DNA of 41,939 nt from contig JAILBX010000038.1 of NCBI GenBank assembly GCA_024680675.1, positions 1-41,939 of the forward strand. Reading direction: 5' to 3'. This document shows positions 25,250 through 35,110 of this stretch, piece after piece. The notes beneath the pieces are model-generated. The model saw only the letters and a list, made by a program, of their open reading frames with translations. It did no database searches and was not told the origin of the DNA. This stretch comes from Lachnospiraceae bacterium. GTDB taxonomy: Bacteria > Bacillota > Clostridia > Lachnospirales > Lachnospiraceae. The position numbers and the translations under genes were made by a program. Numbering within the stretch: position 1 is the stretch's first letter; every line of letters starts with the position of its first letter.

Positions 25250-28200
25250 ATGCCGGATAACAAGCAAGAAGGATATCAGCCGTTAAGCTTTGATGCCATA
25301 AAGATAGGGCTGGCATCACCTGAAAAGATAAGGGAGTGGTCAAGAGGTGAAGTAAAAAAGCCCGAGACCATAAACTACAGAACACTTAAGCCCGAGAAAG
25401 ACGGCCTGTTCTGTGAAAAAATATTTGGACCCAGTAAAGACTGGGAGTGTCACTGCGGTAAATACAAGAAGATCCGTTACAGAGGCGTTATCTGTGACAG
25501 ATGTGGCGTAGAGGTTACCAAGGCAAGTGTAAGACGTGAGCGTATGGGTCACATTGAGCTGGCAGCACCGGTTTCACATATTTGGTATTTTAAGGGTATA
25601 CCCAGCCGTATGGGACTTATACTTGATATATCTCCAAGGAATCTGGAGAAGGTTTTGTATTTTGCCAATTATATAGTTTTGGATCCCGGAAGTACGGATC
25701 TGAAATATAAGCAGATACTTACGGAAAAAGAGTATCAGGAAGCTTACAATGAGTGGGGCAGAGAGTTCAGAGTAGGCATGGGAGCAGAGTCTGTAAAGGA
25801 GCTGCTTATGTCTATAGATCTGGAAAAGGATGCCGAAGAATTAAAGACAGAGCTGGAAGAATCTTCAGGTCAGAAGAGAGCCAAAATAATAAAGAGGCTT
25901 GAGGTGGTTGAAGCCTTCAGAGAGTCAGGAAATAAACCTGAATGGATGATCATGGACGTTATTCCTGTTATTCCTCCGGATTTAAGACCTATGGTTCAGC
26001 TGGATGGAGGCAGATTTGCAACCTCTGACCTTAATGATCTGTATCGTAGGATAATAAACAGAAATAATCGTTTGAAGAGACTCTTGGAGCTTGGAGCACC
26101 GGATATCATTGTCAGAAATGAAAAAAGAATGCTTCAGGAAGCCGTTGATGCTCTTATTGATAACGGCAGAAGGGGAAGACCTGTAACAGGCCCCGGAAAC
26201 AGAGCTCTCAAGTCCCTTTCAGATATGTTAAAGGGTAAGTCGGGACGTTTCCGTCAGAACCTTTTGGGAAAGCGTGTTGACTATTCAGGTCGATCAGTTA
26301 TCGTGGTTGGACCGGAGCTAAAGATATATCAGTGCGGATTACCCAAGGAGATGGCTATAGAGCTTTTCAAGCCCTTTGTTATGAAGGAGCTGGTAGCAAA
26401 TGAAACAGCTCATAATATTAAAAATGCCAAGAAGATGGTTGAGAGACTTCGTCCGGAGGTTTGGGATGTGCTTGAGGATGTTATCAAAGAGCATCCTGTT
26501 ATGCTTAACCGTGCACCAACACTTCACAGACTTGGTATTCAGGCCTTCGAGCCTGTACTTGTTGAAGGTAAGGCCATAAAGCTTCATCCTCTGGTTTGTA
26601 CGGCATACAATGCTGACTTTGACGGAGACCAGATGGCTGTACATTTACCTCTGTCCGTGGAGGCCCAGGCTGAGTGCAGATTCTTACTGCTTTCACCAAA
26701 TAACCTCTTAAAGCCTTCAGACGGCGGACCTGTTGCGGTTCCCTCTCAGGATATGGTGCTTGGTATTTATTACCTGACCATGAATAAGTACAGAGATTAT
26801 TCCAATCTTCCCGGCTATGAAGAGAAGGTAAGATTTACCTATGCTGACCTGGATGAAGTAGCCGATGACTATAAGAAGCGGATAGCAGCTCAGGCTCAGG
26901 ATGCTTCAGGGGAAGAGCTTATCAGTGAAAATACCTTTATCAAGGTCTGTGTGGATCCTGAAAGAGACAGATGGGTAATCTGTCAGTATATAGATATACT
27001 GGGAAGATATTATGCTTCTATGAACCAGGCTCTTTTGGCATATGAAAATAAAGATATTACCCTTCATCAGAGAATAAACGTGAGGATCGAAAAGGAAGAT
27101 CCTCAGGGCAATCTTCATACTGGAGTTATTAACACAACTCTCGGAAGAATGATCTTTAATGAGATACTTCCTCAGGATCTTGGTTTTGTTGATCGTGAGG
27201 ATCCTGAAAATGTTCTCAAGTTAGAGGTTGATTTCCATGTAGGTAAGAAGCATCTTAAGCAGATCCTTGAGAAGGTTATCAATACTCATGGAGCTACAAA
27301 GACTGCAGAGGTGCTTGATGATATAAAGGCCATGGGATATAAATACTCGACCCTGGCAGCTATGACTGTTTCCATATCAGATATGACCGTTCCCGGTGAG
27401 AAGGCAGAGCTTTTGGAAAAGGCACAGAATACCGTGGATCAGATAACAAAGAACTTCAGAAGAGGACTTGTTACTGAGGAAGAGCGTTATAAGGGAGTTA
27501 TAGAGACCTGGAAACAGACTGATGACCGTCTTAAGAAGATACTTCTTAATGGTCTTGATAAGTATAATAATATTTACATGATGGCTAATTCCGGTGCCAG
27601 AGGATCTGATGACCAGATCAAACAGCTTGCCGGCATGAGAGGACTTATGGCAGATACAACAGGTCGTACAATTGAGCTGCCTATTAAGTCAAACTTCCGT
27701 GAAGGACTTGATGTATTGGAGTACTTTATGTCAGCTCACGGAGCCAGAAAGGGACTTTCCGATACAGCTCTTAGAACAGCCGACTCAGGTTATCTTACAA
27801 GACGTCTTGTAGATGTATCCCAGGAGCTTATCATAAGAGAAAGGGATTGTTCCGAGGGCTTGGATGAGATTCCCGGAATGTATGTTAAGGCCTTTATGAA
27901 TGAAAAGGCCAAGATAGAGTCCTTAAGAGACAGAATACTTGGCAGATATGCCTGCCTTGATGTCCTTGATAAGGATGGTAATGTTCTTGTTAAAAAGAAC
28001 CATATGATCACTCCGAGACGTGCGGACAGGATCATTGCCAAGGGTGTGGATGAAAACGGCGTGCCCTTAAGAGTTGAAGCAGAAGATGGTTCAATGGTTG
28101 ACAATATGAAGGCGAAGGGCGTAAAGATCCGTACCATCCTGACCTGTCGCTGCCATAACGGAATATGTTCAAAGTGCTACGGAGCCAATATGGCTACAGG

Positions 28201-29155
28201 AGAAATGGTTCAGGTTGGTGAGGCAGTGGGTATCATAGCTGCCCAGTCCATCGGTGAGCCCGGTACTCAGCTTACTATGAGAACCTTCCATACAGGTGGT
28301 GTTGCCGGAGATGACATCACTCAGGGTCTTCCCAGAGTTGAGGAGCTTTTCGAAGCAAGAAAGCCCAAGGGTCTTGCAATTATTTCTGAGATATCAGGTC
28401 ATGCTGTTATTGAGGACACAAAGAAAAAGAAAGAGGTTGTGGTCACCAATGCAGAGACAGGTGAGATAAAGAGATACCTGATTCCCTTTGGTTCAAGGAT
28501 AACAGCCCAGATAACAGACAATCCGGAAGGAATAGATATAGTAGCAGGTGATCCTCTTACAGACGGATCCGTTAATCCTCACGATATCCTTAAGATAAAG
28601 GGTATAGATGCTGTTCAGGATTATATGATATCTGAAGTTCAGAAGGTTTACAGATTACAGGGTGTTGATATCAACGATAAGCATATTGAGGTAATAGTCC
28701 GTCAGATGCTTAAGAAGGTAAGGATAGAGGAGAACGGTGATTCCGGCTTCCTTCCCGGCACACTGATAGATCTTCTGGATTATGAGGATATGAACAGTGA
28801 GCTTATAAAAGAGGGTAAGAAACCGGCAGAAGGAAAACAGATAATGCTTGGAATAACAAAGGCTGCTTTGGCAACCAATTCCTTCCTGTCAGCTGCTTCC
28901 TTCCAGGAGACAACCAAGGTTCTTACGGAAGCTGCCATAAAGGGTAAGGTTGATCCTCTTATAGGTCTTAAGGAAAATGTTATCATCGGTAAGCCTATAC
29001 CGGCAGGTACGGGAATGAAGATCTACAGAGATGTGGTTCTTGATACATCATTTGCTGATGCTGAAGGCGAGGAGCAGGAGGAGATCTTTGATGAAACAGC
29101 AGATATTGAGCCGGAAGAAGACGATCAGCTTTTTGAAATGGAAACAGAAGAATAA
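25250..29155 (+). CDS. rpoC: DNA-directed RNA polymerase subunit beta'
   Basis: A 1301-residue catalytic subunit. The N-terminal zinc site is [19 protein letters not shown], the catalytic loop [15 protein letters not shown] carries the three magnesium-binding Asp, and the second zinc site is [13 protein letters not shown]. The bridge-helix/trigger-loop region includes [19 protein letters not shown]. An acidic C-terminal tail follows. Length is normal for Firmicutes. AAGGAG lies nine bases before ATG. The gene ends at a bidirectional terminator, beyond which the opposite-strand pilus-like operon arrives. Confidence 0.98.
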   Translation: MPDNKQEGYQPLSFDAIKIGLASPEKIREWSRGEVKKPETINYRTLKPEKDGLFCEKIFGPSKDWECHCGKYKKIRYRGVICDRCGVEVTKASVRRERMGHIELAAPVSHIWYFKGIPSRMGLILDISPRNLEKVLYFANYIVLDPGSTDLKYKQILTEKEYQEAYNEWGREFRVGMGAESVKELLMSIDLEKDAEELKTELEESSGQKRAKIIKRLEVVEAFRESGNKPEWMIMDVIPVIPPDLRPMVQLDGGRFATSDLNDLYRRIINRNNRLKRLLELGAPDIIVRNEKRMLQEAVDALIDNGRRGRPVTGPGNRALKSLSDMLKGKSGRFRQNLLGKRVDYSGRSVIVVGPELKIYQCGLPKEMAIELFKPFVMKELVANETAHNIKNAKKMVERLRPEVWDVLEDVIKEHPVMLNRAPTLHRLGIQAFEPVLVEGKAIKLHPLVCTAYNADFDGDQMAVHLPLSVEAQAECRFLLLSPNNLLKPSDGGPVAVPSQDMVLGIYYLTMNKYRDYSNLPGYEEKVRFTYADLDEVADDYKKRIAAQAQDASGEELISENTFIKVCVDPERDRWVICQYIDILGRYYASMNQALLAYENKDITLHQRINVRIEKEDPQGNLHTGVINTTLGRMIFNEILPQDLGFVDREDPENVLKLEVDFHVGKKHLKQILEKVINTHGATKTAEVLDDIKAMGYKYSTLAAMTVSISDMTVPGEKAELLEKAQNTVDQITKNFRRGLVTEEERYKGVIETWKQTDDRLKKILLNGLDKYNNIYMMANSGARGSDDQIKQLAGMRGLMADTTGRTIELPIKSNFREGLDVLEYFMSAHGARKGLSDTALRTADSGYLTRRLVDVSQELIIRERDCSEGLDEIPGMYVKAFMNEKAKIESLRDRILGRYACLDVLDKDGNVLVKKNHMITPRRADRIIAKGVDENGVPLRVEAEDGSMVDNMKAKGVKIRTILTCRCHNGICSKCYGANMATGEMVQVGEAVGIIAAQSIGEPGTQLTMRTFHTGGVAGDDITQGLPRVEELFEARKPKGLAIISEISGHAVIEDTKKKKEVVVTNAETGEIKRYLIPFGSRITAQITDNPEGIDIVAGDPLTDGSVNPHDILKIKGIDAVQDYMISEVQKVYRLQGVDINDKHIEVIVRQMLKKVRIEENGDSGFLPGTLIDLLDYEDMNSELIKEGKKPAEGKQIMLGITKAALATNSFLSAASFQETTKVLTEAAIKGKVDPLIGLKENVIIGKPIPAGTGMKIYRDVVLDTSFADAEGEEQEEIFDETADIEPEEDDQLFEMETEE

Positions 29156-29175
29156 AAAGAATTAAGTAAGTAAAT

Positions 29176-29208
29176 AAAAAAAGGGTTCCCAAGTGGAACT
29201 CTTTTTTT
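29176..29208. terminator. Bidirectional terminator between rpoC and pilT-like gene
   Basis: AGGGTTCC pairs with GGAACTCT, flanked by an A tract on the left and a T tract on the right, so it can stop transcription from both sides. Both operons converge here. Confidence 0.85.
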
Positions 29209-29226
29209 ATCTTTAGAATATACTGA

Positions 29227-30402
29227 TCATTTCCAGGCTCCGAAGAAGCCTTTTTTCTCAGGTGCTGCAGTGCCAGCCGAAGAAGCTGTCTGACTGCCTG
29301 TATAGCCTGGCACTGTTGTATTTGTGCTCATCTTATTTGCATAATAGAGCTTATTTGATAGATTTTCCGGATTTGTTGTAAAGGAATAAGCGGTTTTTTC
29401 ATCTATCTTGCCTGCTTTTATCAGGTTCATAAGGCTTGTATTCATAGATATCATACCATCAACAGAGGAGGTGTCTATGATAGAGTCGATACTTTGGATC
29501 TTCTGGTCTCTTATGTTTGTTCTGATGGCAGGCGTCAGAGTCATTATTTCAAAGGCCGGAGCGATACCGCCGCCTATTGTGGGTATGAGCTGCTGGGAGA
29601 CTACTGCCTGAAGGACCATAGAAAGCTGTATATAGATCTGATGCTGCTGGTTGGGAGGAAAAGCATCAATAATACGCTCTATGGTATTTGCCGCACCTAT
29701 GGTATGAAGGGTGGAAAGGACAAGATGTCCGGTTTCGGCAGCCGTCATAGCAACGCTTATGGTTTCTGAATCTCTCATTTCTCCTAAAAGAATTACATCG
29801 GGACTTTGCCTTAAGGAGGCTCTTAATGCGGTAATGTAGCTGTCTGTATCCGAAGCTACTTCACGCTGGGAAACAATGCTCATCTTATGCATATGAAGAT
29901 ACTCAAGAGGATCCTCCAGGGTAATTATATGGGCCTGTCTGGTGGAATTTATATAGTCTATCATACAGGCAAGGGTTGTGGACTTACCGGATCCCGCAGG
30001 TCCTGTTATTAGCACAAGTCCCTTTTTTCTATTGGAAAGATTTATGACATTTGCAGGTATCTCAAGATCCTCAGGGTTTGGTATATTAAAGTTAATAACA
30101 CGGATGACAGCAGAGAGAGAGCCTCTTTGCTTATAAGCCGATACTCTGTATCTTGCCACTCCCTTTAGGGCAAAGGAGAAGTCATCATCTCCGGTATTCA
30201 TAAGTTTTTTCATATCCCGGTTACCTGCCAGATCATAGATCGCTGTTATATATTCTGAGCATTGGGCAGGCATAAGCTTACATTCATCGGTCTGTTCCAT
30301 TTTACCGTTGGTACGATAGGTAAGCGGTCGTCCGGCTACAATAAAGATATCAGATGCTTTGCCTTCAAGAGTCACCTTGGATAATATATCTGTAATAGCC
30401 AT
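29227..30402 (-). CDS. pilT: PilT-like type IV pilus ATPase
   Basis: A 391-residue hexameric ATPase of the PilT/VirB11 family. The N-terminal domain has SDIFIVAGRPLTYRTNGKM. The ATPase core has Walker A GPAGSGKSTT (Lys140), the Asp box ITLEDPLEY, Walker B VILLGEMRDSET and the His box GHLVLSTLHT. An AIR-type motif (PAIRTNIRDQ) supports PilT rather than PilB. The C-terminal tail is Ala/Ser/Gly-rich. PilT retracts type IV pili at the inner membrane. It is the last gene of the operon and the only motor ATPase present in it. AGGAGG precedes the start. Confidence 0.92.
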   Translation of the reverse strand: MAITDILSKVTLEGKASDIFIVAGRPLTYRTNGKMEQTDECKLMPAQCSEYITAIYDLAGNRDMKKLMNTGDDDFSFALKGVARYRVSAYKQRGSLSAVIRVINFNIPNPEDLEIPANVINLSNRKKGLVLITGPAGSGKSTTLACMIDYINSTRQAHIITLEDPLEYLHMHKMSIVSQREVASDTDSYITALRASLRQSPDVILLGEMRDSETISVAMTAAETGHLVLSTLHTIGAANTIERIIDAFPPNQQHQIYIQLSMVLQAVVSQQLIPTIGGGIAPAFEIMTLTPAIRTNIRDQKIQSIDSIIDTSSVDGMISMNTSLMNLIKAGKIDEKTAYSFTTNPENLSNKLYYANKMSTNTTVPGYTGSQTASSAGTAAPEKKGFFGAWK

Positions 30403-30417
30403 TTTTATCCTCCTTTT

Positions 30418-30930
30418 TTATTCAAAAGTAACCAGATTCATATTATTGTCCCCATCCTTTTTTGAATCATCCACCCATTCGGGATTTGCTTCAGTACTAT
30501 AAGATTGGATATGGAAGACGGAATAGTCTCCGCTATGAGGGTAATTAACCTGTAAAACAACCCTTAAGTTCTGTCTGTCATTTACGGGAAGGGTAAAGTA
30601 TAGGTTTAGTCCTTCATCCTCATATAGATTGTAGAAGGAATCCTGGGAATTATTATCATATTTGGAAAGAACTGCCTCGTAATATTCTTCTTCATTTTTA
30701 CTTTCCTTTGCTATCTCAGTGAGCTCATTGTGGATCTGAACAAGCATGATATCGGCATTGCCGGCGGCACGGTAGTATTCCTTTGTTTTTTCGGCCCCCT
30801 GCCTGCTTAAAAGATTGTCTGTGTTGGCACTTAGAAAGGATAATCCTGCAAAGGTGACCATACAAAGTATAACAAAGGCTGAGAGAACTGATGAGGTACC
30901 TATATTCATTCCGCCTGAAAATTTTTTCAT
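30418..30930 (-). CDS. Small membrane protein of the pilus-like operon (DUF4860-like)
   Basis: A 170-residue protein with one N-terminal membrane helix (about 12-34; SSVLSAFVILCMVTFAGLSFL), preceded by KKFSGGMNIG. The rest is an extracellular, acidic, Tyr-rich domain with LYFTLPVNDRQNLRVVLQVN. It has no canonical prepilin Glu5. I think the family is DUF4860, but this is from memory. It sits between the pseudopilin-like gene and pilT with 12- and 15-base gaps and a strong AAAGGAG site. Its likely role is a minor pilus subunit or scaffold. Confidence 0.65.
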   Translation of the reverse strand: MKKFSGGMNIGTSSVLSAFVILCMVTFAGLSFLSANTDNLLSRQGAEKTKEYYRAAGNADIMLVQIHNELTEIAKESKNEEEYYEAVLSKYDNNSQDSFYNLYEDEGLNLYFTLPVNDRQNLRVVLQVNYPHSGDYSVFHIQSYSTEANPEWVDDSKKDGDNNMNLVTFE

Positions 30931-30942
30931 AGCATACTCCTT

Positions 30943-31395
30943 TTATCCCTGGGATCCCTCTAAAAACTTTGTGGCTGTCAGATCATAAACGGTATCAGAA
31001 TCAAGAAGGTCGTAAATGATAACATGTATTGTTTCTATTGGGTCAGTAGGGAAAACATTCAGTGTTACATCGGCAACATAACGGGCATTGTCGTCAGTGG
31101 GAGAGCAGACAGTAAAATCCTTATCGTAGTAGATCTGAAGATAAGAATCATCCTCACCCAACTCCACATCCTTATAGAGAGCGGCTATGCTGTAAAGAGA
31201 TCCGTCTGTACCTCTCATTGCATCACATAGGGCTGCAGATATATTTATGGCAGAGTTCAGTTCCTTGGTTTCTTCATCTAAAAGGTGAGAGCTTACAAAG
31301 CACTGCACACAAATGGCTGATGCAATGGAAAAAAACATTATTGTAATGATCAGCTCCATAAGGAAAAGGGAGCTTCCCGATGTTTTCCTTTTCAT
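30943..31395 (-). CDS. Pseudopilin-like protein with degenerate prepilin signal
   Basis: A 150-residue protein whose N-terminus, SGSSLFLMELIITIMFFSIA, has the type IV pilin hydrophobic helix with a conserved Glu (residue 14). If the Glu is position +5 of the mature protein, cleavage would fall after Ser9, not after the usual Gly. A Gly stands at residue 7. The remaining domain is acidic and beta-rich. It probably forms part of the pilus-like fibre or tip complex. The AAGGAG site is seven bases before ATG. No prepilin peptidase gene is in the window. Confidence 0.7.
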   Translation of the reverse strand: MKRKTSGSSLFLMELIITIMFFSIASAICVQCFVSSHLLDEETKELNSAINISAALCDAMRGTDGSLYSIAALYKDVELGEDDSYLQIYYDKDFTVCSPTDDNARYVADVTLNVFPTDPIETIHVIIYDLLDSDTVYDLTATKFLEGSQG

Positions 31396-31405
31396 TATTT
31401 ACTCC

Positions 31406-31894
31406 TTAGTGGGTTCCGGAATAGACCGTGACATAAAAGTTATAGTCCTTGTCATAGGCATCCCTTATATTGAATTTGATTATGGAAGAGCTTATCTTGT
31501 CCACATAGAAATCCTTTACTTCAATGATCTTCTGTCCGGTTCTAAGATCCGGGAGGTAGTCATTAGGACTGGTTATTTCTTTTATGAAGCCCTGATCCTC
31601 GTATAAATATGTACAATAAACAGTACCATTAAGCTCTTCGTTCAGTTTGAGGATAGATTTACCGTCTTTACTTATGACTTCAACACCGTCAGTACGGTCA
31701 TAACGTCTTATCTTCTCAACAATGTAAGCCTGTATGGTCCTGCCACTGTAATTCAGGTCTGAATCATGGACTACTTTTTTGTAGACCTTGGCGCCAAACA
31801 GAACTATAAATATGGAACAGAGCATGAAAACTGCCATAAGAGCCAGTATGAATAGCAGGTCAACTATGGACTTGTCACGTCTTCTGAAATTCAT
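31406..31894 (-). CDS. Membrane-anchored operon protein (DUF4860-like)
   Basis: A 162-residue protein with a basic N-terminus (MNFRRRDKS) and one membrane helix (about 11-37; DLLFILALMAVFMLCSIFIVLF). The outer domain is beta-rich, with IIEVKDFYVDKI and IIKFNIRDAY, and ends YSGTH. It is the second protein in the operon with this layout. The family DUF4860 is suggested from memory only. Its start is supported by GGGGAATATA. Confidence 0.65.
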   Translation of the reverse strand: MNFRRRDKSIVDLLFILALMAVFMLCSIFIVLFGAKVYKKVVHDSDLNYSGRTIQAYIVEKIRRYDRTDGVEVISKDGKSILKLNEELNGTVYCTYLYEDQGFIKEITSPNDYLPDLRTGQKIIEVKDFYVDKISSSIIKFNIRDAYDKDYNFYVTVYSGTH

Positions 31895-31940
31895 TATATT
31901 CCCCTTTACAGATATTATTATTAAAGCAGAGCTAAAGCCT

Positions 31941-32279
31941 TTACTTTGTCAGATTTTTTTCTATTACCATGACAGATGGCATGATATTTGAAGCCACAGG
32001 CTCATAGCTGATTATGTATTTATCATGGTCATAGGTAAGACCGTAGTGGCTCTCTATGTAGCTTAAGGAGGGAGGATAGATACCCTCTATGGCATAGCAG
32101 TGAACTATATCCTTGTTCAGCGCATTTTCAAGCATTTCCTTTTCATTGCTCAGGGAACTGCCTGAAAGATAATTAATACCTGCAATAAAAAGCAGGATGA
32201 CCAAAAGAAAGACGATTATTGAAAGGTTAGCAGATGTAAATAAACGTTTTGTCAGCTTTTGTTTACTGAATCTGTTCAT
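31941..32279 (-). CDS. Small membrane protein, unknown function
   Basis: A 112-residue protein. A basic N-terminus (MNRFSKQKLTKR) leads to one membrane helix (about 20-40; IIVFLLVILLFIAGINYL). The outer part, about 70 residues, contains GIYPPSLSYIESHYGL, a pattern seen in minor pilins and GspG/PulG-like C-terminal regions. No prepilin signal is evident. It follows the GspF-like gene by 16 bases with an AGAGGAG site, so it is probably a structural part of the pilus-like machine. Confidence 0.55.
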   Translation of the reverse strand: MNRFSKQKLTKRLFTSANLSIIVFLLVILLFIAGINYLSGSSLSNEKEMLENALNKDIVHCYAIEGIYPPSLSYIESHYGLTYDHDKYIISYEPVASNIMPSVMVIEKNLTK

Positions 32280-32295
32280 TTTATTCTCCTCTGTA

Positions 32296-33345
32296 TTATC
32301 CGATAGTTGACATTATGCTCATTAAGGGCATCATAACCGAAAGAAGTATTAAACATACGATTACTGAAAAAACTATTACCAGGGAGGGCTCGATAATGGA
32401 AATAATGTTGCTTATCTTATCATCGATCTCGCTTTCATAGTTTTTGGATATCTTTTCAAGAGCCTTGTCGATGGATCCGGATTTTCCGCCAACGGATATC
32501 ATTCTTGAATAAAGGTTATTAAAGATCCTGGATTCAACAATAGACTCGGAAAAGGAAGCACCCTGGCGGATCCTTTCTCTGCATACAGCTATCTTTTTTT
32601 CAACAAAGTCGTTGTCAATGGCCTTTTCAACCATAGCAAGACTTTCATCCGGTCCAAGATTGGTATTCATGGTAAGAGCCATGGAGCTGGCAAATCTGCC
32701 GGCGGCTATTTTTTCATAAAAGCCTCTTGAAAGGGGAAAACGGGATAAAAATTTTGCAAAAAGCCGGCGCCCCTTTACTGTTTTTGAAAAAACAAAATAG
32801 AGGATCACAAGGAGCAGGAGAATACCTATAAAGAGCAGGGAGTATCTGCTGATAGTAGTACCAAAGTCCAAAAGCCCCTTTGAGAAGCCGCTCATGGAAG
32901 AACCAAGCTGGTTATAGACCTGGTTGAAAACAGGAAGGACCTTTATCACCAGAACCAGGATGACTATAAACATCATAAAGATTATCATTACAGGATAGGT
33001 AACAGCACTCTTTATCCCCTGAGCTATATTATCTTCTCTTTCATAATATGCAGCAAGGGAGTGGGTCACTTCATCCAGCTTTCCCGATCTTTCTCCTATT
33101 TCTATCATATCAAGAGCGTATTTTGGAAAAACTCCGGAAACCTGAAAGGCCTGAAAGAGGAGCTTTCCCTCGTGAAGACTTTCCATTATGACCTCAAGGA
33201 TCTTTTTCCCTTCAGCGCTTGCCGCATCCTCCATCATAATGTTTATTCCATCCATGTGGGTCAGACCCGCATCCAGTGTCATGGCAAACTGATCGAAGAA
33301 AAGCGCCAGCTCCTTGTTGGAAAGCTGTTTTGGAACTTTACTCAT
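32296..33345 (-). CDS. GspF/PilC-like platform protein
   Basis: A 349-residue inner-membrane platform protein of type II secretion/type IV pilus machines. Two T2SF domains are visible: the first around residues 10-130 (FFDQFAMTLDAGLTHMDGI, YALDMIEIGERSGKLDEV), the second around 208-330 (FASSMALTMNTNLGPDESL, MISVGGKSGSIDKALEKI). Membrane helices lie at about 118-142, 165-187 and 318-345. The platform connects the ATPase with the growing pilus. Its gene has a strong AGGAGG site and is the second gene of the operon. It would be expected to partner with an assembly ATPase, but only PilT is seen here. Confidence 0.9.
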   Translation of the reverse strand: MSKVPKQLSNKELALFFDQFAMTLDAGLTHMDGINIMMEDAASAEGKKILEVIMESLHEGKLLFQAFQVSGVFPKYALDMIEIGERSGKLDEVTHSLAAYYEREDNIAQGIKSAVTYPVMIIFMMFIVILVLVIKVLPVFNQVYNQLGSSMSGFSKGLLDFGTTISRYSLLFIGILLLLVILYFVFSKTVKGRRLFAKFLSRFPLSRGFYEKIAAGRFASSMALTMNTNLGPDESLAMVEKAIDNDFVEKKIAVCRERIRQGASFSESIVESRIFNNLYSRMISVGGKSGSIDKALEKISKNYESEIDDKISNIISIIEPSLVIVFSVIVCLILLSVMMPLMSIMSTIG

Positions 33346-33359
33346 TGTAGATATCCTCC

Positions 33360-34421
33360 TTAATATGCGTACTTGGTAACATAATTACTTCCGTCACCAA
33401 TAAATTTTTTTAGATCGCCTTCTTTTGTGTTGGCAGCAAAGGTGGGATCCATAAGTGCCCAGGTATTTCCGTCAAATTCGATCATGCCATTGATCCAACC
33501 GGTATCAGCGGTATAAACGCTGATCCAGGCATGGTAGGCGTCTCCCGCATAGCCTATCTCAAGCCTTGTGGGAATACGCTGACTTCTTAACATGGCTGCC
33601 ATTACAGAGGCATAATCAAAGCAAATGCCTTTTTTAGCCGCAAGGATCTTATCGGGATCCGGGACATAGCCGCTTTGTACTGTATCGGCTTTTTCATTGT
33701 CATAGCTTATATTTTCAACCATATAGGAATATACGCTGTTTACCACATCCAGATCGCAGGTAGCTGATTCTGCCAGCTTGGCAGCCTCCTTGACCACATT
33801 TGAATCAGCCTTGAAATTAACATACTTGTTCGGGTAAAGGTAGGGCCCGAATTTGTTTTTTATTGTAACCTCAAATTCCTGGGAAAAAACAGTGGCATAC
33901 TGGTCGGCGGAAACGTTCTCATATACAGAGATCTGATATTTGCCGTCATCAGCGGTAAGGGGTATAACCTCATCTGCATTGGGGGTCAGGTTATAGGTGT
34001 AGGTCACCTGATTGTTTCCCGACAGCTGCATCTTAACCTTTTCACAGCTTCCCGTGTATTTTACTATGATATAGCCTTCTATACTGTTTGAAAGGTTTAC
34101 TGAAACCAGGTCATTACCGATTATATCGGAGCCTAAAAAGGAAGGGGTCAGCACCTGGGGAGTATTGTCCCTAATGCCGCCGGATGCCTTTGTGGTAACA
34201 GTAGTCTCATCATTGCCAAAGCTACAGGCTGTAAGCAAAAACCCTGACACAAAGAGGACGGTCAGAGGAAGTATAGGAGAAAGCCTCTTTTTAAATTTTG
34301 GAGCAAGTAAGAAAAAACAAAAAAAGACCACAGCAAAAACTGTGAGTATGGCGGGCTTCAGTAATATAAATGAATTTAGTGATTCCGAGTATGTATTAAG
34401 CATTTTCCATGTGTTTACCAT
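33360..34421 (-). CDS. Membrane-bound transglutaminase-like protein
   Basis: A 353-residue protein with the transglutaminase-like triad Cys267 (KGICFDYAS), His297 (AYHAWISVY) and Asp325 (LMDPT). The N-terminus has a hydrophobic helix, then a second stretch PLTVLFVSGFLLTAC ending in a lipobox-like Cys, so it may be anchored by two helices or processed as a lipoprotein. A Ser/Thr-rich part and a beta-sandwich-like region (about 90-190) precede the catalytic domain. Such bacterial domains act as cysteine proteases or cross-linkers. The ATG at 34421 was chosen; a TTG at 34442 and an ATG at 34403 are alternatives without better ribosome sites. It is the promoter-proximal gene of the pilus-like operon. 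Confidence 0.82.
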   Translation of the reverse strand: MVNTWKMLNTYSESLNSFILLKPAILTVFAVVFFCFFLLAPKFKKRLSPILPLTVLFVSGFLLTACSFGNDETTVTTKASGGIRDNTPQVLTPSFLGSDIIGNDLVSVNLSNSIEGYIIVKYTGSCEKVKMQLSGNNQVTYTYNLTPNADEVIPLTADDGKYQISVYENVSADQYATVFSQEFEVTIKNKFGPYLYPNKYVNFKADSNVVKEAAKLAESATCDLDVVNSVYSYMVENISYDNEKADTVQSGYVPDPDKILAAKKGICFDYASVMAAMLRSQRIPTRLEIGYAGDAYHAWISVYTADTGWINGMIEFDGNTWALMDPTFAANTKEGDLKKFIGDGSNYVTKYAY

Positions 34422-34478
34422 TCTTATCTTTTCTATATACAACAGGCAGAAGGAAAACTTTCCTTTGACTATGCCTTC

Positions 34479-34487
34479 ATTATAGCA
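34479..34487 (-). promoter_or_regulatory. Extended -10 promoter of pilus-like operon
   Basis: On the minus strand TGC-TATAAT (34487-34479). The -35 match is poor. Start point near 34472. A perfect AAGGAAA/TTTCCTT palindrome (34451-34466) lies between it and the first gene. Confidence 0.6.
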
Positions 34488-34601
34488 TTAAATATTAAGG
34501 AAATGAACCGAATTATTAAAAGCCTGAGAAAAGATTGAGCCTTTGTATCACAAAAAAAACAAAGCAAAAAAGCAATTTCCCGGCAAAGCCCTTATTTTCC
34601 C

Positions 34602-34630
34602 TTGACATTAAAGAAAAATAAATATAAAAT
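34602..34630 (+). promoter_or_regulatory. Promoter of rpsL-rpsG-fusA
   Basis: TTGACA (34602-34607) and TAAAAT (34625-34630) with a 17-bp spacer. The start point falls near 34637, immediately before a 9-bp leader hairpin (34640-34648 with 34656-34664). Confidence 0.85.
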
Positions 34631-34693
34631 ACTACAGCGTGCGTAAAATACATTGTTTTATGCAGTAAACCAATAAGACAGGAGGTGAAAAGA

Positions 34694-35110
34694 ATGCCAA
34701 CATTTAATCAGTTAGTAAGGAAGGGCAGAGAGACATCTGTAAAGAAGTCAACGGCACCGGCTCTTGGAAGAGGATTTAACTCCCTTCACAAAAAGCCCAT
34801 AGCTACAGCTTCCCCTCAGAAGAGAGGAGTTTGTACAGCTGTAAAAACTGCTACACCTAAAAAGCCTAACTCAGCTTTAAGAAAGATCGCAAGAGTACGT
34901 CTTTCAAACGGAATCGAGGTAACCAGCTATATTCCCGGTGAAGGTCACAACCTTCAGGAGCATAGTGTTGTTCTCATCCGTGGCGGCAGGGTTAAGGACT
35001 TGCCCGGTACCAGATACCATGTAATAAGGGGAACACTGGATACAGCCGGAGTTGCTAATAGACGTCAGGCACGTTCCAAGTACGGAGCTAAGAGACCTAA
35101 GGCAAAATAA
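34694..35110 (+). CDS. rpsL: 30S ribosomal protein S12
   Basis: A 138-residue decoding-site protein. The ATG at 34694 follows AGGAGGTGAAAAGA; a GTG three codons upstream lacks support. Family motifs: [12 protein letters not shown], the streptomycin-site loop [13 protein letters not shown] (Lys unchanged from sensitive forms), [20 protein letters not shown] and a basic C-terminus. It is the first gene of the str-type operon, with rpsG and fusA following. Confidence 0.98.
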   Translation: MPTFNQLVRKGRETSVKKSTAPALGRGFNSLHKKPIATASPQKRGVCTAVKTATPKKPNSALRKIARVRLSNGIEVTSYIPGEGHNLQEHSVVLIRGGRVKDLPGTRYHVIRGTLDTAGVANRRQARSKYGAKRPKAK

